A stretch of DNA of 64,000 nt from Sorangium cellulosum (GCF_002950945.1 NZ_CP012673.1:4463001-4527000); one strand, 5' to 3'. Shown: positions 47,128 through 56,350, counted from the first letter of the stretch. The notes: generated by a model not told the origin, from the letters alone. Program-made: numbers and translations.

Positions 47128-48249
47128 ATGTCCTCTTCTTCGTTCGGCCTCGACCCAGCGCGCTTCCCGGGCGAAGCGCCGGCCGAGCGGCGGCGGTCAT
47201 TGCCGGTCGTCGGCGGCGGGGAGGGCGGTCGCCGCGCCGCCCTGATCCCCTACCGGGGCGGCGCCCTCGACGCGCCGGCCGCGCACGCGGGTCCGGCGCC
47301 GCGGAGCGTGCGCATCTCGGTCACGGATCGCTGCGATTTCGCGTGCACCTACTGCCGCCCGTCGCGCCACGACGGGTACACCGACGGCCGGCTCATGACG
47401 GCCGCCTGGCGCACGATGTTCGAGGCGCTGCGCGACGCCGGCATCCGGCGGGTCCGCCTGACGGGCGGCGAGCCGCTGCTCCACCCCGAGATCGTCTCCA
47501 TCGTCGCGTGCCTCGCCTCGCTCGGCTTCGAGGATCTCGCCCTCACGACGAACGCGTCGCAGCTCGCGCGGCTCGCCGCGCCGCTGCGCGACGCCGGGCT
47601 GCACCGCCTGAACGTCTCGATCGACACCCTCGACCCGCAGCGCTTCCGCGAGGTGACCCGCGGCGGCGAGCTCGCCCGGGTGCTGGACGGGATCAGCGCC
47701 GCGATCGCGGCGGGGTTCTCCTCGATCAAGCTGAACACCGTCGTCCTGCGGCGCGTGAACGACGACGAGATCGAGCGGATCGCGCTGTGGGCCTGGGAGC
47801 GGCGGATGGTCCCGCGGTTCCTCGAGGTGATGCCGATCGCGGAGGGCGCGAGGCTGGTCGGCGAGCACCTCGTCACGGCGGCCGAGATGAGGGTGCGGCT
47901 CGCCGCGCACCTCGTCGAGGAGGAGGCGGTCGCCGACCCGGGCCTCGGCCCGGCCCGGTACGTCCGGGCCCGCCACGACCCGTCGCTCCGCGTCGGGTTC
48001 ATCACGGGCACGAGCGACACCTTCTGCGAGAGCTGCGATCGCCTGCGCGTCTCGTCGACCGGCGTGCTCCGGCCCTGCCTCGCCACGGAGGATGGCGTCG
48101 ACGCCTCGCGCGAGGCCAGGGCCGGCGACCGGGCGGCGATCGGCCAGCGGCTGGACGAGGCGTGGCGCCTCAAGCCGGACGGCAAGGTCTGGAAGGGCTG
48201 CACCGAGGAGACGGCGTCCTCGGTGTCGATCCGCGCGATCGGGGGCTAG
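47128..48249 (+). CDS. moaA: GTP 3',8-cyclase, radical SAM
   Basis: 373 residues. The radical SAM cluster is CDFACTYC (C-x3-C-x2-C) near residues 70-77, after the usual VRISVTDR. The C-terminal second 4Fe-4S cluster is supplied by FCESCDRLR and the Cys of LRPCLA. The protein ends in Gly-Gly, as active MoaA does. The enzyme turns GTP into 3',8-cyclo-7,8-dihydro-GTP, the first step of molybdenum cofactor synthesis. The N-terminal 60 residues are Arg/Gly-rich and longer than usual, so a later start is possible. A purine-rich stretch (AGGGAGATCGAGAG) precedes the chosen ATG by a few bases. Confidence 0.95.
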   Translation: MSSSSFGLDPARFPGEAPAERRRSLPVVGGGEGGRRAALIPYRGGALDAPAAHAGPAPRSVRISVTDRCDFACTYCRPSRHDGYTDGRLMTAAWRTMFEALRDAGIRRVRLTGGEPLLHPEIVSIVACLASLGFEDLALTTNASQLARLAAPLRDAGLHRLNVSIDTLDPQRFREVTRGGELARVLDGISAAIAAGFSSIKLNTVVLRRVNDDEIERIALWAWERRMVPRFLEVMPIAEGARLVGEHLVTAAEMRVRLAAHLVEEEAVADPGLGPARYVRARHDPSLRVGFITGTSDTFCESCDRLRVSSTGVLRPCLATEDGVDASREARAGDRAAIGQRLDEAWRLKPDGKVWKGCTEETASSVSIRAIGG

Positions 48250-48317
48250 GCTGCTCGTGTCGCGGGCGCACGGTTCGACTTCCGGTCTCTCGGGTCGTCG
48301 TGTCAGATTCCGGATCG

Positions 48318-48833
48318 ATGTCGCGAACCCCTGATCGCCCCGGCGAGGGCGAACCGCTCTCGACCCATCTCTCCCCGAGCGGCGAGGCCCGCATGGTGCC
48401 CGTCGAAGGCAAGCCGGTCACGCACCGCCGCGCGGTCGCGTCGGGCGCGGTGCTCATGCGCCCGGAGACGATCGCGCGGGTCGCCCGCGCCGACGCGCCG
48501 AAGGGCGACGTGCTCGCCGCGGCGCGGATCGCCGGGATCATGGCGGCGAAGCGCACCCCGGAGCTCATCCCGCTCTGCCACGGGATCGCGCTCACACACG
48601 TCGCGGTGGAGCTCGACGTGGACGAGCCGGGCGCCGCGATCCGGGTGACCGCTGCCGCGGAGGCGCTCGATCGCACCGGGGTCGAGATGGAGGCCATGGT
48701 GGCGGTGAGCGCCGCGTGCCTTACGATCTACGACATGCTGAAGGGGATCGATCGCGAGATGGTGATCTCGGACATCAAGCTCCTCGAGAAGAGCGGCGGT
48801 CGCTCCGGTCACTTCCAGCGGAGCGCGCCGTGA
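48318..48833 (+). CDS. moaC: Cyclic pyranopterin monophosphate synthase
   Basis: 171 residues from ATG 48318. Family blocks are clear: KPVTHRRAVASGAVLMRPET, AARIAGIMAAKRTPELIPLCHGIALTHVAVEL, GVEMEAMVAVSAACLTIYDMLK, and the end IKLLEKSGGRSGHF. MoaC converts the MoaA product to cyclic pyranopterin monophosphate. Its stop codon overlaps the GTG of moaE by 4 nt. It lies 68 bp after moaA. Confidence 0.95.
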   Translation: MSRTPDRPGEGEPLSTHLSPSGEARMVPVEGKPVTHRRAVASGAVLMRPETIARVARADAPKGDVLAAARIAGIMAAKRTPELIPLCHGIALTHVAVELDVDEPGAAIRVTAAAEALDRTGVEMEAMVAVSAACLTIYDMLKGIDREMVISDIKLLEKSGGRSGHFQRSAP

Positions 48834-49315
48834 GCCGGATCCGCACCGAGCCGCTCCGCCTCGACGAGCTCATCGAGGCCGTGTCGCATCCGGGGGCCGG
48901 CGGCATCGCCACGTTCCTCGGCGTGGTCCGCGACGTCAACGACGGCCGGGCGGTGTCCCTGCTGGAGTACGAGGCGTACGGGACCATGGCCGAGGCCGAG
49001 CTCGAGCGGATCCTCGCGGAGATCGCCGCCGAGATCCCCGGCGTGCGCGTCGCGGCGACCCACCGCGTGGGCGCGCTGCGCGTCGGCGACGTCGCCGTGG
49101 CCTGCGCCGCGAGCGCGCCGCACCGGGGCGAGGCGTTCCGGGGCTGCCGCCTGCTCATCGACCAGATCAAGGCGCGCCTGCCGATCTGGAAGCGCGAGCA
49201 CGGCCCGGACGGCCCTTACTGGGTGGGATGGGAGGACGCCCGCTGCGGCGTCGAGCACGGCCCCGGGGAGCATCACGGCCACGGCCATGGCCATGGCGGC
49301 GCGGCGCCTCCGTAG
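48830..49315 (+). CDS. moaE: Molybdopterin synthase large subunit
   Basis: 161 residues from the GTG overlapping moaC. Typical MoaE blocks are GIATFLGVVRD, LEYEAYGTMAEAELERI, ATHRVGALRVGDVAVACAASAPHRGEAF and IKARLPIWKRE with the catalytic Lys. With MoaD it inserts the dithiolene sulfurs. The C-terminus adds a His/Gly tail (HGPGEHHGHGHGHGG) not needed for the fold, which could bind Ni, Zn or Cu. It ends 9 bp from the convergent phoU. Confidence 0.95.
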   Translation: MSRIRTEPLRLDELIEAVSHPGAGGIATFLGVVRDVNDGRAVSLLEYEAYGTMAEAELERILAEIAAEIPGVRVAATHRVGALRVGDVAVACAASAPHRGEAFRGCRLLIDQIKARLPIWKREHGPDGPYWVGWEDARCGVEHGPGEHHGHGHGHGGAAPP

Positions 49316-49324
49316 CGCAGCCGC

Positions 49325-50062
49325 CTACCGCAGCCGCAGGCGCGCCATGTCCGACGGCGGGGGCGTGGTGGGGAGCGGATCGTTCTCCCGCAGGCGGTTG
49401 TTGTGCCGGATGTCCGTCCCCTTGACGAGGAAGACCACCGACTCCGCGATGTTCATCGCGTGATCCGCGATGCGCTCGAGGTACTTCGCAATCGACTGAA
49501 TCCGCGTGGCCCGGTACACGGTGCTCGGGTCGCGGCTCATGGTGAGGAGCACCTCCTGGAAGATCCGGGCGTAGTGCTCGTCGATGACGTCGTCGCGGGT
49601 CAGGAGCTGCTTTGCCCGGTCGCAGTCGCGGGCGACCAGCGCGTCGAGCGCCTCGTGCACCACCTCGATCGCCTCGTCCGAGAGGCCCTGCAGCTCGGAC
49701 GCCGGCGCGAGCGGCGGCTCCTCGTTGAGCTCCTGGACCCGCTCGCAGACGTTCACCACCAGATCGCCGATCCGCTCCAGGTCGGTGACGATCTTGAGCG
49801 CCGTCGTGACGAAGCGCAGGTCGGAGGCGACGGGCTGGCGCGTCGCGAGGATACGCATGCAGAGCTCGTCGACCTCACACTCCAGGCTGTTGATCCGGCG
49901 ATCGAGCCGGATGGTCGCCTTGGCGAGCCCCGTGTCGCGCGTCGCGAGCGCGGTCGAGCCCTTCTGGATCATCTCCTCCACCAGGCTGCCCATGAGCAGC
50001 AGCTTCTCGCGAAGCGTCCGTAGCTCGTGCTCGTAGACCTTGCTCGTATGCGACGTCGGCAT
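49325..50062 (-). CDS. phoU: Phosphate signalling protein PhoU
   Basis: 245 residues, two three-helix bundles as in PhoU. The E/DxxxD metal-binding motifs are visible (DLRFVTTALKIVTDLERIGDLVVNVCERV, and KYLERIADHAMNIAESVVFLVKG). PhoU links the Pst transporter to PhoR and prevents PhoB activation when phosphate is plentiful. It is the last gene of the pst operon, 16 bp after pstB. Confidence 0.95.
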   Translation of the reverse strand: MPTSHTSKVYEHELRTLREKLLLMGSLVEEMIQKGSTALATRDTGLAKATIRLDRRINSLECEVDELCMRILATRQPVASDLRFVTTALKIVTDLERIGDLVVNVCERVQELNEEPPLAPASELQGLSDEAIEVVHEALDALVARDCDRAKQLLTRDDVIDEHYARIFQEVLLTMSRDPSTVYRATRIQSIAKYLERIADHAMNIAESVVFLVKGTDIRHNNRLRENDPLPTTPPPSDMARLRLR

Positions 50063-50078
50063 GAAATCCCCGCTCCCC

Positions 50079-50954
50079 TCAGCCGAACTTGCCGGTGACG
50101 TAATCTTCCGTCTTGCTTTCCTTCGGGTTGGTGAAGATCGTCTGTGTCCTGTCGAACTCCACCAGGTCTCCCATGTAGAAGAAAGCCGTGTAATCAGAGC
50201 ACCGTGCGGCCTGTTGCATGTTGTGCGTGACGAGCACGCAGGTATAGCGCTCCTTCAGCTCGTCGATGAGCTCCTCGATGCGCGCGGTCGCGATCGGATC
50301 GAGCGCCGAGCACGGCTCGTCCAGCAGGATGACCTCGGGCTCGACCGCGAGCACGCGGGCGATGCAGAGCCGCTGCTGCTGGCCGCCGGAGAGCGAGAGC
50401 CCGGACTGATCGAGCTTGTCCTTCACCTCGTCCCAGAGCGCCACCTGACGCAGGCACTTCTCGACGAGACCGGTCGGATCCTTGACCGAGATGCCGTTCA
50501 GCTTGTGTCCAGCGAGGACGTTCTCGCGGATGGACATCGTGGGGAACGGGTTGGGCTTCTGGAACACCATACCGACGCGGCGGCGCAAGCGAACCGGATC
50601 GACAGCCTTGTCATAGATGTTCACGCCGTCAATTATCACAGATCCCTTTGCCGTCGCCCCGGGCACCTGCTCGTGCATCCGGTTGAGACAGCGAAGGAAG
50701 GTCGACTTGCCGCACCCGGACGGGCCGATCACCGCAGTCACCCGGCCGTCCGGGATGTCGAGCGTGATGTCGTGGATCGCGTGGAACTTATGAAAATAAG
50801 CGTTCAGCCGGGTGACGCTGATCTTCGCCGTCGACCCGTCGGCGTCAGGCTCCACGGAGCGGCGGTCGCTTCCGTCCGCGTCGGCAGGCAGGTGGCGACG
50901 GCTGTTCTCTGCACTGTGCGGCCTGTCGAGAGGGCTCATCGATGGTGCCTTCAT
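50079..50954 (-). CDS. pstB: Phosphate ABC transporter ATP-binding protein
   Basis: 291 residues. Walker A GPSGCGKST, Q-loop VFQKPNPFP, signature LSGGQQQR, Walker B VILLDEPCSALD and the switch His in VTHNMQQA are all present. PstB drives high-affinity phosphate uptake. The N-terminal 40 residues before KISVTRLNAYFHKFHAI are extra and hydrophilic. An ATG six codons in (MSPLDRPH) is possible. The start overlaps pstA by 4 nt. Confidence 0.96.
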   Translation of the reverse strand: MKAPSMSPLDRPHSAENSRRHLPADADGSDRRSVEPDADGSTAKISVTRLNAYFHKFHAIHDITLDIPDGRVTAVIGPSGCGKSTFLRCLNRMHEQVPGATAKGSVIIDGVNIYDKAVDPVRLRRRVGMVFQKPNPFPTMSIRENVLAGHKLNGISVKDPTGLVEKCLRQVALWDEVKDKLDQSGLSLSGGQQQRLCIARVLAVEPEVILLDEPCSALDPIATARIEELIDELKERYTCVLVTHNMQQAARCSDYTAFFYMGDLVEFDRTQTIFTNPKESKTEDYVTGKFG

Positions 50955-51862
50955 CGCGCTTTGACGCTCCGGGACGTTGCTATGCGGGCGATCAGGTTCA
51001 GGAAAAAGACGAGGAGGATCAGCACGAGCGCGGCGGTCCAGGCCTCCTGCTGCCACTTCGCGTAGGGCGAGGTCGCGCCGCGCCAGATCTGCACGGGCAG
51101 CGACGCGATGGGGCGGTCGACGGCGAAGCTCCAGTACGAGGAGCCGAGCGCCGTGAGGAGCACCGGCGCGGTCTCTCCGGCGATGCGGGCGACGGCGAGC
51201 ATCACGCCGGTCCCGATGCCCGGCGAGGCCGTCCGGAGCACGACGAGCAGGCTCGTGCGCCACTCCGGGACGCCGAGCGCGAGCGACGCCTCGCGGAGGT
51301 GCGCGGGCACCAGCTTGAGCAGCTCCTCCGTCGTCCGGGTCACCGTCGGCAGCATCACGATCGCGAGCGCGATGCCCCCGGCGAGCGCGGAGAAGCGCTT
51401 CATCGGGACCACGACCAGCGCGTAGACGAACACGCCGATGGTGATCGACGGGACGCCGCCGAGCACGTCGGCGATGAACCGGATGGCGCTCGCGAGCTTG
51501 CCGCGCCCGACCTCGGCCAGGTAGATGCCGGCGAGGATGCCTGTCGGCAGCCCGATGCAGCAGGCGATGCCGATCAGCATGAGCGTGCCGACCACGGCGT
51601 TGCCCATGCCGCTGTGCTCCTCGCCGACGGGCTTCGGCAGCTGGGTGAAGAAGTCGACGGAGAGCCCGCTGAGGCCCCGGCCGACGACGTAGATGAAGAT
51701 CAAGAACAGCGGGATCAGGACGACGACGGCGCTCGCCACGCAGAGCGCTGCGAAGAAATGGCTGCGCGCGCGGCGGAGGCTCTCGCCGGGGGCGGGCGCG
51801 AGCAGGGTGCGCCGCGGGGCGTCCGACGCGCGCGCGGCGGGGGGGAAGCTCTCGCTGCTCAT
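50951..51862 (-). CDS. pstA: Phosphate ABC transporter permease PstA
   Basis: 303 residues, about six membrane helices (for example FFAALCVASAVVVLIPLFLIF). The permease EAA loop appears as REASLALGVPEWRTSLLVVL, and the conserved GVPSITIGVFVYALVVV and ARIAGETAPVLLTALG blocks identify PstA. The start overlaps the end of pstC by 4 nt and its stop overlaps pstB, so the transporter genes are translationally coupled. Confidence 0.95.
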   Translation of the reverse strand: MSSESFPPAARASDAPRRTLLAPAPGESLRRARSHFFAALCVASAVVVLIPLFLIFIYVVGRGLSGLSVDFFTQLPKPVGEEHSGMGNAVVGTLMLIGIACCIGLPTGILAGIYLAEVGRGKLASAIRFIADVLGGVPSITIGVFVYALVVVPMKRFSALAGGIALAIVMLPTVTRTTEELLKLVPAHLREASLALGVPEWRTSLLVVLRTASPGIGTGVMLAVARIAGETAPVLLTALGSSYWSFAVDRPIASLPVQIWRGATSPYAKWQQEAWTAALVLILLVFFLNLIARIATSRSVKAR

Positions 51863-52842
51863 GCGCGCCGCTCCAGCCGGTTCTTGGTCGAGTTCACGAG
51901 CCACCGGGCGAACAGGTTGAGGAGGAGGGCGACCCCGAAGAGCAGCAGCGCGATCTCGGAGAGCGCCGATACGTAGATGTCGCTGGGCGCCTCGACGAAC
52001 TCGTTCGCGATGACGCTCGCCATCGAGTACCCGGGCTGGAAGATCGACGCGCTCACCTGCGGGCGGTTGCCGATCACCATGGTCACCGCCATCGTCTCGC
52101 CGAGCGCGCGGTTCAGCCCGAGGATGATGGCCCCGATGATGCCCGAGCGCGCCGACGGGAGGACCGCGTAGCGGATCGTGTCCCAGGACGACGCGCCGAG
52201 GCCGACCGCCGCCTCGCGGTGCAGCTGGGGGACCGCCTGCATCACCTCGCGCGAGACCGAGGTGATCGTCGGGACGATCATGATCGCGAGGATCACGCCC
52301 GCCGCGAACATGCCGAAGCCGAGCGGCGGACCCTCGAAGAGGGGCAGGTAGCCGAAGTACTTGATGATGGGCGGCTGGACCGTGTCCCTGAGCCACGGCA
52401 CGAGGTTGGCCATGCCCCAGAAGCCGTAGACGACGCTCGGGATCGCCGCGAGCAGCTCGACCATGAAGCCGAGCGGCCGCCGGATCCGGTGGGGGGCCAG
52501 GTCCGAGAGGAAGATCGCGAGGCCCAGGGAGACGGGCACCGCGAGCGCGATCGCGATCAGCGAGGAGACGACGGTGCCGTAAATGAACGGCAGCGCGCCG
52601 AACTCCTCGCGCGCAGGATCCCACACGGTGCTGGTGAGGAACGCGAGGCCGAACTTGTCGAGCGAGAGCTGCGACGACCGGACGAGCTGCAGCACCATCA
52701 GCGCCGGCACCGCGAGCACCGTCAGGCCGAACAGCGTCAGGATGGCGCGGAACGCTCGATCCGGGCCGCGCGCGCCGCGTGTCGCGTCGCCCGTGGCCTC
52801 GGTCGAGGCGGCTTGTTCCATCGGGACTTCTACCGTGCTCAT
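51859..52842 (-). CDS. pstC: Phosphate ABC transporter permease PstC
   Basis: 327 residues, about six membrane helices (FRAILTLFGLTVLAVPALMVLQL first). Conserved blocks are LLAAIPSVVYGFWGM, the EAA loop HREAAVGLGASSWDTIRYAVLP, and LGLNRALGETMAVTMVIGN. With PstA it forms the inner-membrane channel for phosphate. It lies 75 bp after pstS. Confidence 0.95.
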   Translation of the reverse strand: MSTVEVPMEQAASTEATGDATRGARGPDRAFRAILTLFGLTVLAVPALMVLQLVRSSQLSLDKFGLAFLTSTVWDPAREEFGALPFIYGTVVSSLIAIALAVPVSLGLAIFLSDLAPHRIRRPLGFMVELLAAIPSVVYGFWGMANLVPWLRDTVQPPIIKYFGYLPLFEGPPLGFGMFAAGVILAIMIVPTITSVSREVMQAVPQLHREAAVGLGASSWDTIRYAVLPSARSGIIGAIILGLNRALGETMAVTMVIGNRPQVSASIFQPGYSMASVIANEFVEAPSDIYVSALSEIALLLFGVALLLNLFARWLVNSTKNRLERRA

Positions 52843-52917
52843 GGGCTTATCCTGCGCTCCGCAGCGGCGAACGGCACGCTGGCCGCTCGCGCCCGCGGGA
52901 CGCTTTCCTTGGGGTTG

Positions 52918-54027
52918 CTATGGGGCGAGCAGGGGCTTGCCGTCAGGGCCAGCCAGCGAGGCGAGCTTCTTGTTGACCTTCTCCACGACGGCCGCAGGCA
53001 GCGGCGCGTAATGAAGATCGTTGGTGAACTTCTGGCCGTCTTGGACCGCCCACTTCAGGAAGCTGGCGAGCACCTTCCCCTTCGCGGCGTCCTTCTGCTC
53101 CTGGTACGCGAGGATGTACGTGAAGCCGGCGATGGGATACGCGTCCTCGCCCTCGGCGTTGACCAGCGAGATCCGGAGGTCGTCCGGCATCTTGGCGGCG
53201 GCGCCGGAGCCCGCGGCCGTCGTGCTGTCGAGCGACGGGGCCACGAACTTGCCGCTCTGGTTCTTGAGCGAGGCGAACGTGAGCTTGTTCTGCATCGCGT
53301 AGGCGAGCTCGATGTAGCCGATCGACGCCGGCGTGCTCGAGATCAGGGCGGAGACGCCGTCGTTGCCCTTGGCGCCGAGGCCACCCGGCCAGCTGACGCT
53401 GGTCCCGGTGCCGGGCCCGCTCTTCCACTCCGGGCTGACCGCGCTCAGGTAGTCGACGAAGATCTTGGTCGTCCCGCTGCCGTCCGAGCGGTGGACGGTC
53501 GCGATGTCCTTGTCGGGCAGCTTCACGTCCGGGTTCTCCTTCTGGAGGGCCGGGTCGTTCCACTTCTTGATCTTCCCGAGGAAGATGTTCGCGGCCGCCT
53601 CCGGCGTGAGCTTCAGGCCGGATTGCACGCCTTCGAGGTTGTACGTCAGCACGACCGCGCCGAGGCAGGTCGGCAGGTGCAGGATGCCAGCCGCCTTCGC
53701 GAGCTGCTCCTCGGTCATCGGCGCGTCGCTGGCGCCGAAGTCGACAGTTCGCTCGGTGATCTGCCGGATGCCGCCCCCGGAGCCGATGGACTGGTAGTTG
53801 ATCTTGACCTTGGGATTGGCTTTCTGGAACTCAGAGATCCATTTGGTATAGAGGGGGTAGGGGAACGTCGCACCCGCGCCCGTGAGGGCGACCTCCCCGT
53901 CCGCGGTCGACTGCGGCGAGGAGCTCTTTCCCGAGCCGGGGAGGGAGCCGGTCTCCTGGGGAGCGTCGGAGCGGCCGCATGCAGCGGCCAGGAGGAACAT
54001 CGCCAGGGTGAGCAGAATTCTAGCCAT
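52918..54027 (-). CDS. pstS: Phosphate-binding lipoprotein PstS
   Basis: 369 residues. The signal peptide ends in a lipobox (LAAAC, Cys17). The phosphate-binding motifs are present: TGAGATFPYPLYTKWI, IGSGGGIRQI, DFGASDAPM, and RSDGSGTTKIFVDYLS. PstS delivers phosphate to PstC/PstA in the periplasm. It is first in the pst operon, with a PHO box directly upstream (54054-54071), so it should be induced by phosphate starvation through PhoB. Confidence 0.96.
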   Translation of the reverse strand: MARILLTLAMFLLAAACGRSDAPQETGSLPGSGKSSSPQSTADGEVALTGAGATFPYPLYTKWISEFQKANPKVKINYQSIGSGGGIRQITERTVDFGASDAPMTEEQLAKAAGILHLPTCLGAVVLTYNLEGVQSGLKLTPEAAANIFLGKIKKWNDPALQKENPDVKLPDKDIATVHRSDGSGTTKIFVDYLSAVSPEWKSGPGTGTSVSWPGGLGAKGNDGVSALISSTPASIGYIELAYAMQNKLTFASLKNQSGKFVAPSLDSTTAAGSGAAAKMPDDLRISLVNAEGEDAYPIAGFTYILAYQEQKDAAKGKVLASFLKWAVQDGQKFTNDLHYAPLPAAVVEKVNKKLASLAGPDGKPLLAP

Positions 54028-54037
54028 GCGCCGTTAA

Positions 54038-54071
54038 GGCGTACTCGAATTCTGTGTCAGTCGTGTGTCAG
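54038..54071 (-). promoter_or_regulatory. PHO box and promoter of pstS
   Basis: Read on the minus strand, CTGACAC occurs twice (54071-54065 and 54060-54054) exactly 11 bp apart, matching the CTGTCAT-n4-CTGTCAT layout of PhoB sites. A TACGCC -10-like hexamer (54043-54038) follows 10 bp downstream, as in PhoB-activated promoters where the box takes the place of the -35. Confidence 0.8.
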
Positions 54072-54115
54072 CGGGGTGGAAGGGCGAGTACCGGATTTTC
54101 CTGACTCCGTGCGGC

Positions 54116-55627
54116 TCAGGCGGCGCGTGCGAGGCGGACGGTGAACTGGGTGCCGCGGCCGATCGCGCTCTCGACCTCGATCGATCCGTTCATCAGCTCG
54201 ACCAGGTGCTTCACGATCGCGAGGCCGAGCCCCGTGCCGCCGAGATCGCGCGAGCGGCCGGCGTCGACGCGGTAGAACCGCTCGAAGATGCGGCCCAGGT
54301 GGTGGGGCGGAATACCGGGGCCGTCGTCGGCGACGGCGATCATCACCTGCTGGTCGGCCGAGCGCGCCTTCACCGTGACGTGCGCGCCTTCGCCCGCGTA
54401 CTTGATGGCGTTGTCGAGCAGGTTCATGAGCACCTGCTCGAGCGCGCGGCGATCACACCGCGCGGGCGGGAGGGCGTCGGCGTCGACCGTGAGCGTGACC
54501 CGGCGCCGGCGCGCCGCCTCGGCGAGCAGCTGCGCGACGTGGTCGATCGCGGGGGCGACGTCGAGCTCCGACAGGGCGAGGCGGAAGTTCTTCGCCTCGA
54601 TCTTCGAGAGGTCGAGCAGGTCGTCGACGAGGTGGCGGAGGCGCTTCGCGTGCCGGTCGATCACGTCGACGAACTCGGCGGCCTCGTGCGGATCCTGGAG
54701 CGCGCCGAGCTGCAGCGTCTCGGCCGCGGTGCTGATGGCGGTGACCGGCGTCCGCAGCTCGTGCGACACGTTGGCGACGAAGTCGGTCCGGATCGTCTCC
54801 AGCCGCCGGAGATCGGTGACGTCGTGGAAGACCGCGATGAGGCCCGGCTCGGCGGGCGACCCGTCGAGATCCGCGGCGAGGACGTCGCGCGCGTCGCGGG
54901 CGTCACGCGCGTCACGTCCGATGAGCGCCGGGCTCTTGCGGCGCGACACGCGCACGAGCAGCCGCCTCGGAAGCGTCCGCCCGAGCTCGACCTCGACGTC
55001 GACCGGCTCGTCCCGGCTGCCGGCGAGCTGGATCGCCTCGGTGAGCCGCGCGTTGCGGATCGCCTCGATGACCGAGCGGCCGAGCGCGTCGTCCCCGACC
55101 AGGGCCATCGCGCGCAGCGCCCGGTTGGCGAGCAGGATCCGCCCGTCGCGGTCGAGCACGAGGACGCCCTCGCTCATGCCGTCGAGGATGCCCGCGATGA
55201 GGTCGCGCTCCGTCCGCGCCTCGGCGATGGAGCGGGAGAGCTCGCTCGTGAGGTGGTTCAGCGCGCGCGCGAGCTGGCGCAGCTCGCCCGAGCCGCGCAG
55301 GGGCGCGCGCGTCGCCAGGTCGCCCTCGGACATCGCCAGCGCGAAGCGGGTCAGCCGCCGGATCGGGCGCGTGATGAAGAACGTGGTCGCGGCGCCGACC
55401 GAGATGGCGACGAGGATCGCGGCGCCCATGCCGATCAGCATGTGCCGCCGCGAGAGCTGGAGGGCCGCCTCGACGGCGGGGCGCGGGCTGCGCTCCGCGA
55501 TCAGCGCCGCCTCCATGTCGCGCGACGCCAGGCGCTCGATCGGAACGCTGGCGACCAGCAGGGCGACCACCGTCGCCACAACGAGCTTCGCGCCGATGCC
55601 GAGCCGCCTCACCGCGATCATGTGCAC
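54116..55627 (-). CDS. phoR: Phosphate-regulon sensor histidine kinase
   Basis: 503 residues from GTG 55627 (ATG at 55621 is equally possible). Two membrane helices flank a short periplasmic loop (LVVATVVALLVASVPI and MLIGMGAAILVAISVGAATTFF). Then come a HAMP region (TRPIRRLTRFALAMSEGDLATR), a PAS domain (GILDGMSEGVLVLDRDGRILLANRAL), and the HisKA domain with VSHELRTPVTAIS. The HATPase carries N-box LLDNAIKYAG, DDGPGIPP and GGTGLGLAIVKHL. All catalytic motifs are intact. It phosphorylates PhoB when PstSCAB/PhoU signal phosphate shortage. It starts 3 bp after the phoB stop. Confidence 0.93.
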   Translation of the reverse strand: MHMIAVRRLGIGAKLVVATVVALLVASVPIERLASRDMEAALIAERSPRPAVEAALQLSRRHMLIGMGAAILVAISVGAATTFFITRPIRRLTRFALAMSEGDLATRAPLRGSGELRQLARALNHLTSELSRSIAEARTERDLIAGILDGMSEGVLVLDRDGRILLANRALRAMALVGDDALGRSVIEAIRNARLTEAIQLAGSRDEPVDVEVELGRTLPRRLLVRVSRRKSPALIGRDARDARDARDVLAADLDGSPAEPGLIAVFHDVTDLRRLETIRTDFVANVSHELRTPVTAISTAAETLQLGALQDPHEAAEFVDVIDRHAKRLRHLVDDLLDLSKIEAKNFRLALSELDVAPAIDHVAQLLAEAARRRRVTLTVDADALPPARCDRRALEQVLMNLLDNAIKYAGEGAHVTVKARSADQQVMIAVADDGPGIPPHHLGRIFERFYRVDAGRSRDLGGTGLGLAIVKHLVELMNGSIEVESAIGRGTQFTVRLARAA

Positions 55628-55630
55628 CTG

Positions 55631-56326
55631 CTACGCGACGTCGGGCTCGGCGCGGAACCGGTAGCCGACGCCGCGCACGGTCTCGATGTAGTCGCCCGCC
55701 GCGCCGAGCTTCTCGCGGACCCGCTTCACGTGGGTGTCGACGTTGCGCGCGGTGACGTCGACGTGCGACCCCCACACCTCGTCGAGCAGGAGATCGCGCG
55801 AGAGCACGCGCCCGCGGCGATCGTAGAGCATCATGAGGAGGCGGAACTCGAGGGCCGTCAGCGCGATCTCGGTCTCCTGCACCCAGGCCCGGTGCGCGGC
55901 CCGATCGACGCGCAGGATCCCGAAGTCGAATTTCTCCGGGGCCGACGTCGGGCTCTCCGACCGCTTCAGGATCGCCCGGGCGCGCAGGATGAGCTCCCGC
56001 ACGCTGAACGGCTTGACGACGTAGTCGTCGGCCCCGAGCTCGAAGCCGACGATCCGATCGACCTCCTCCCCTTTGGCGGTGACCATGATGACGGGGACCG
56101 CGGAGGTCTGAGGGTTCTGCTTGAGGCGGCGGCAGATCTCGGTGCCCGACATGTCCGGGAGCATGAGGTCGAGCAGGACGAGATCGAACCGCTCCTCTTT
56201 GACGGCCCGGAGCGCGGTCTCCCCGCTCCCGGCGGAGACCACATCGAACCCAGCTTGACGGAAGTTGTACGTGAGGACGCGCTGGAGGTCGCGCTCGTCC
56301 TCGACGATGAGCACGTGGCTCGGCAT
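55631..56326 (-). CDS. phoB: Phosphate-regulon response regulator
   Basis: 231 residues. The receiver domain has the acidic pocket VEDERD, the phosphoacceptor Asp in LVLLDLMLPDMSG, and Lys in DDYVVKPFS. The C-terminal OmpR/PhoB winged helix ends with RNVDTHVKRVREKLG and IETVRGVGYRFR. It binds PHO boxes such as the one before pstS. Together with phoR and pst it forms a complete phosphate-response locus. A weaker PHO-box-like site lies upstream of its own start. Confidence 0.94.
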   Translation of the reverse strand: MPSHVLIVEDERDLQRVLTYNFRQAGFDVVSAGSGETALRAVKEERFDLVLLDLMLPDMSGTEICRRLKQNPQTSAVPVIMVTAKGEEVDRIVGFELGADDYVVKPFSVRELILRARAILKRSESPTSAPEKFDFGILRVDRAAHRAWVQETEIALTALEFRLLMMLYDRRGRVLSRDLLLDEVWGSHVDVTARNVDTHVKRVREKLGAAGDYIETVRGVGYRFRAEPDVA

Positions 56327-56350
56327 GGCGGATGGGTGTAGCAGCGCAAT

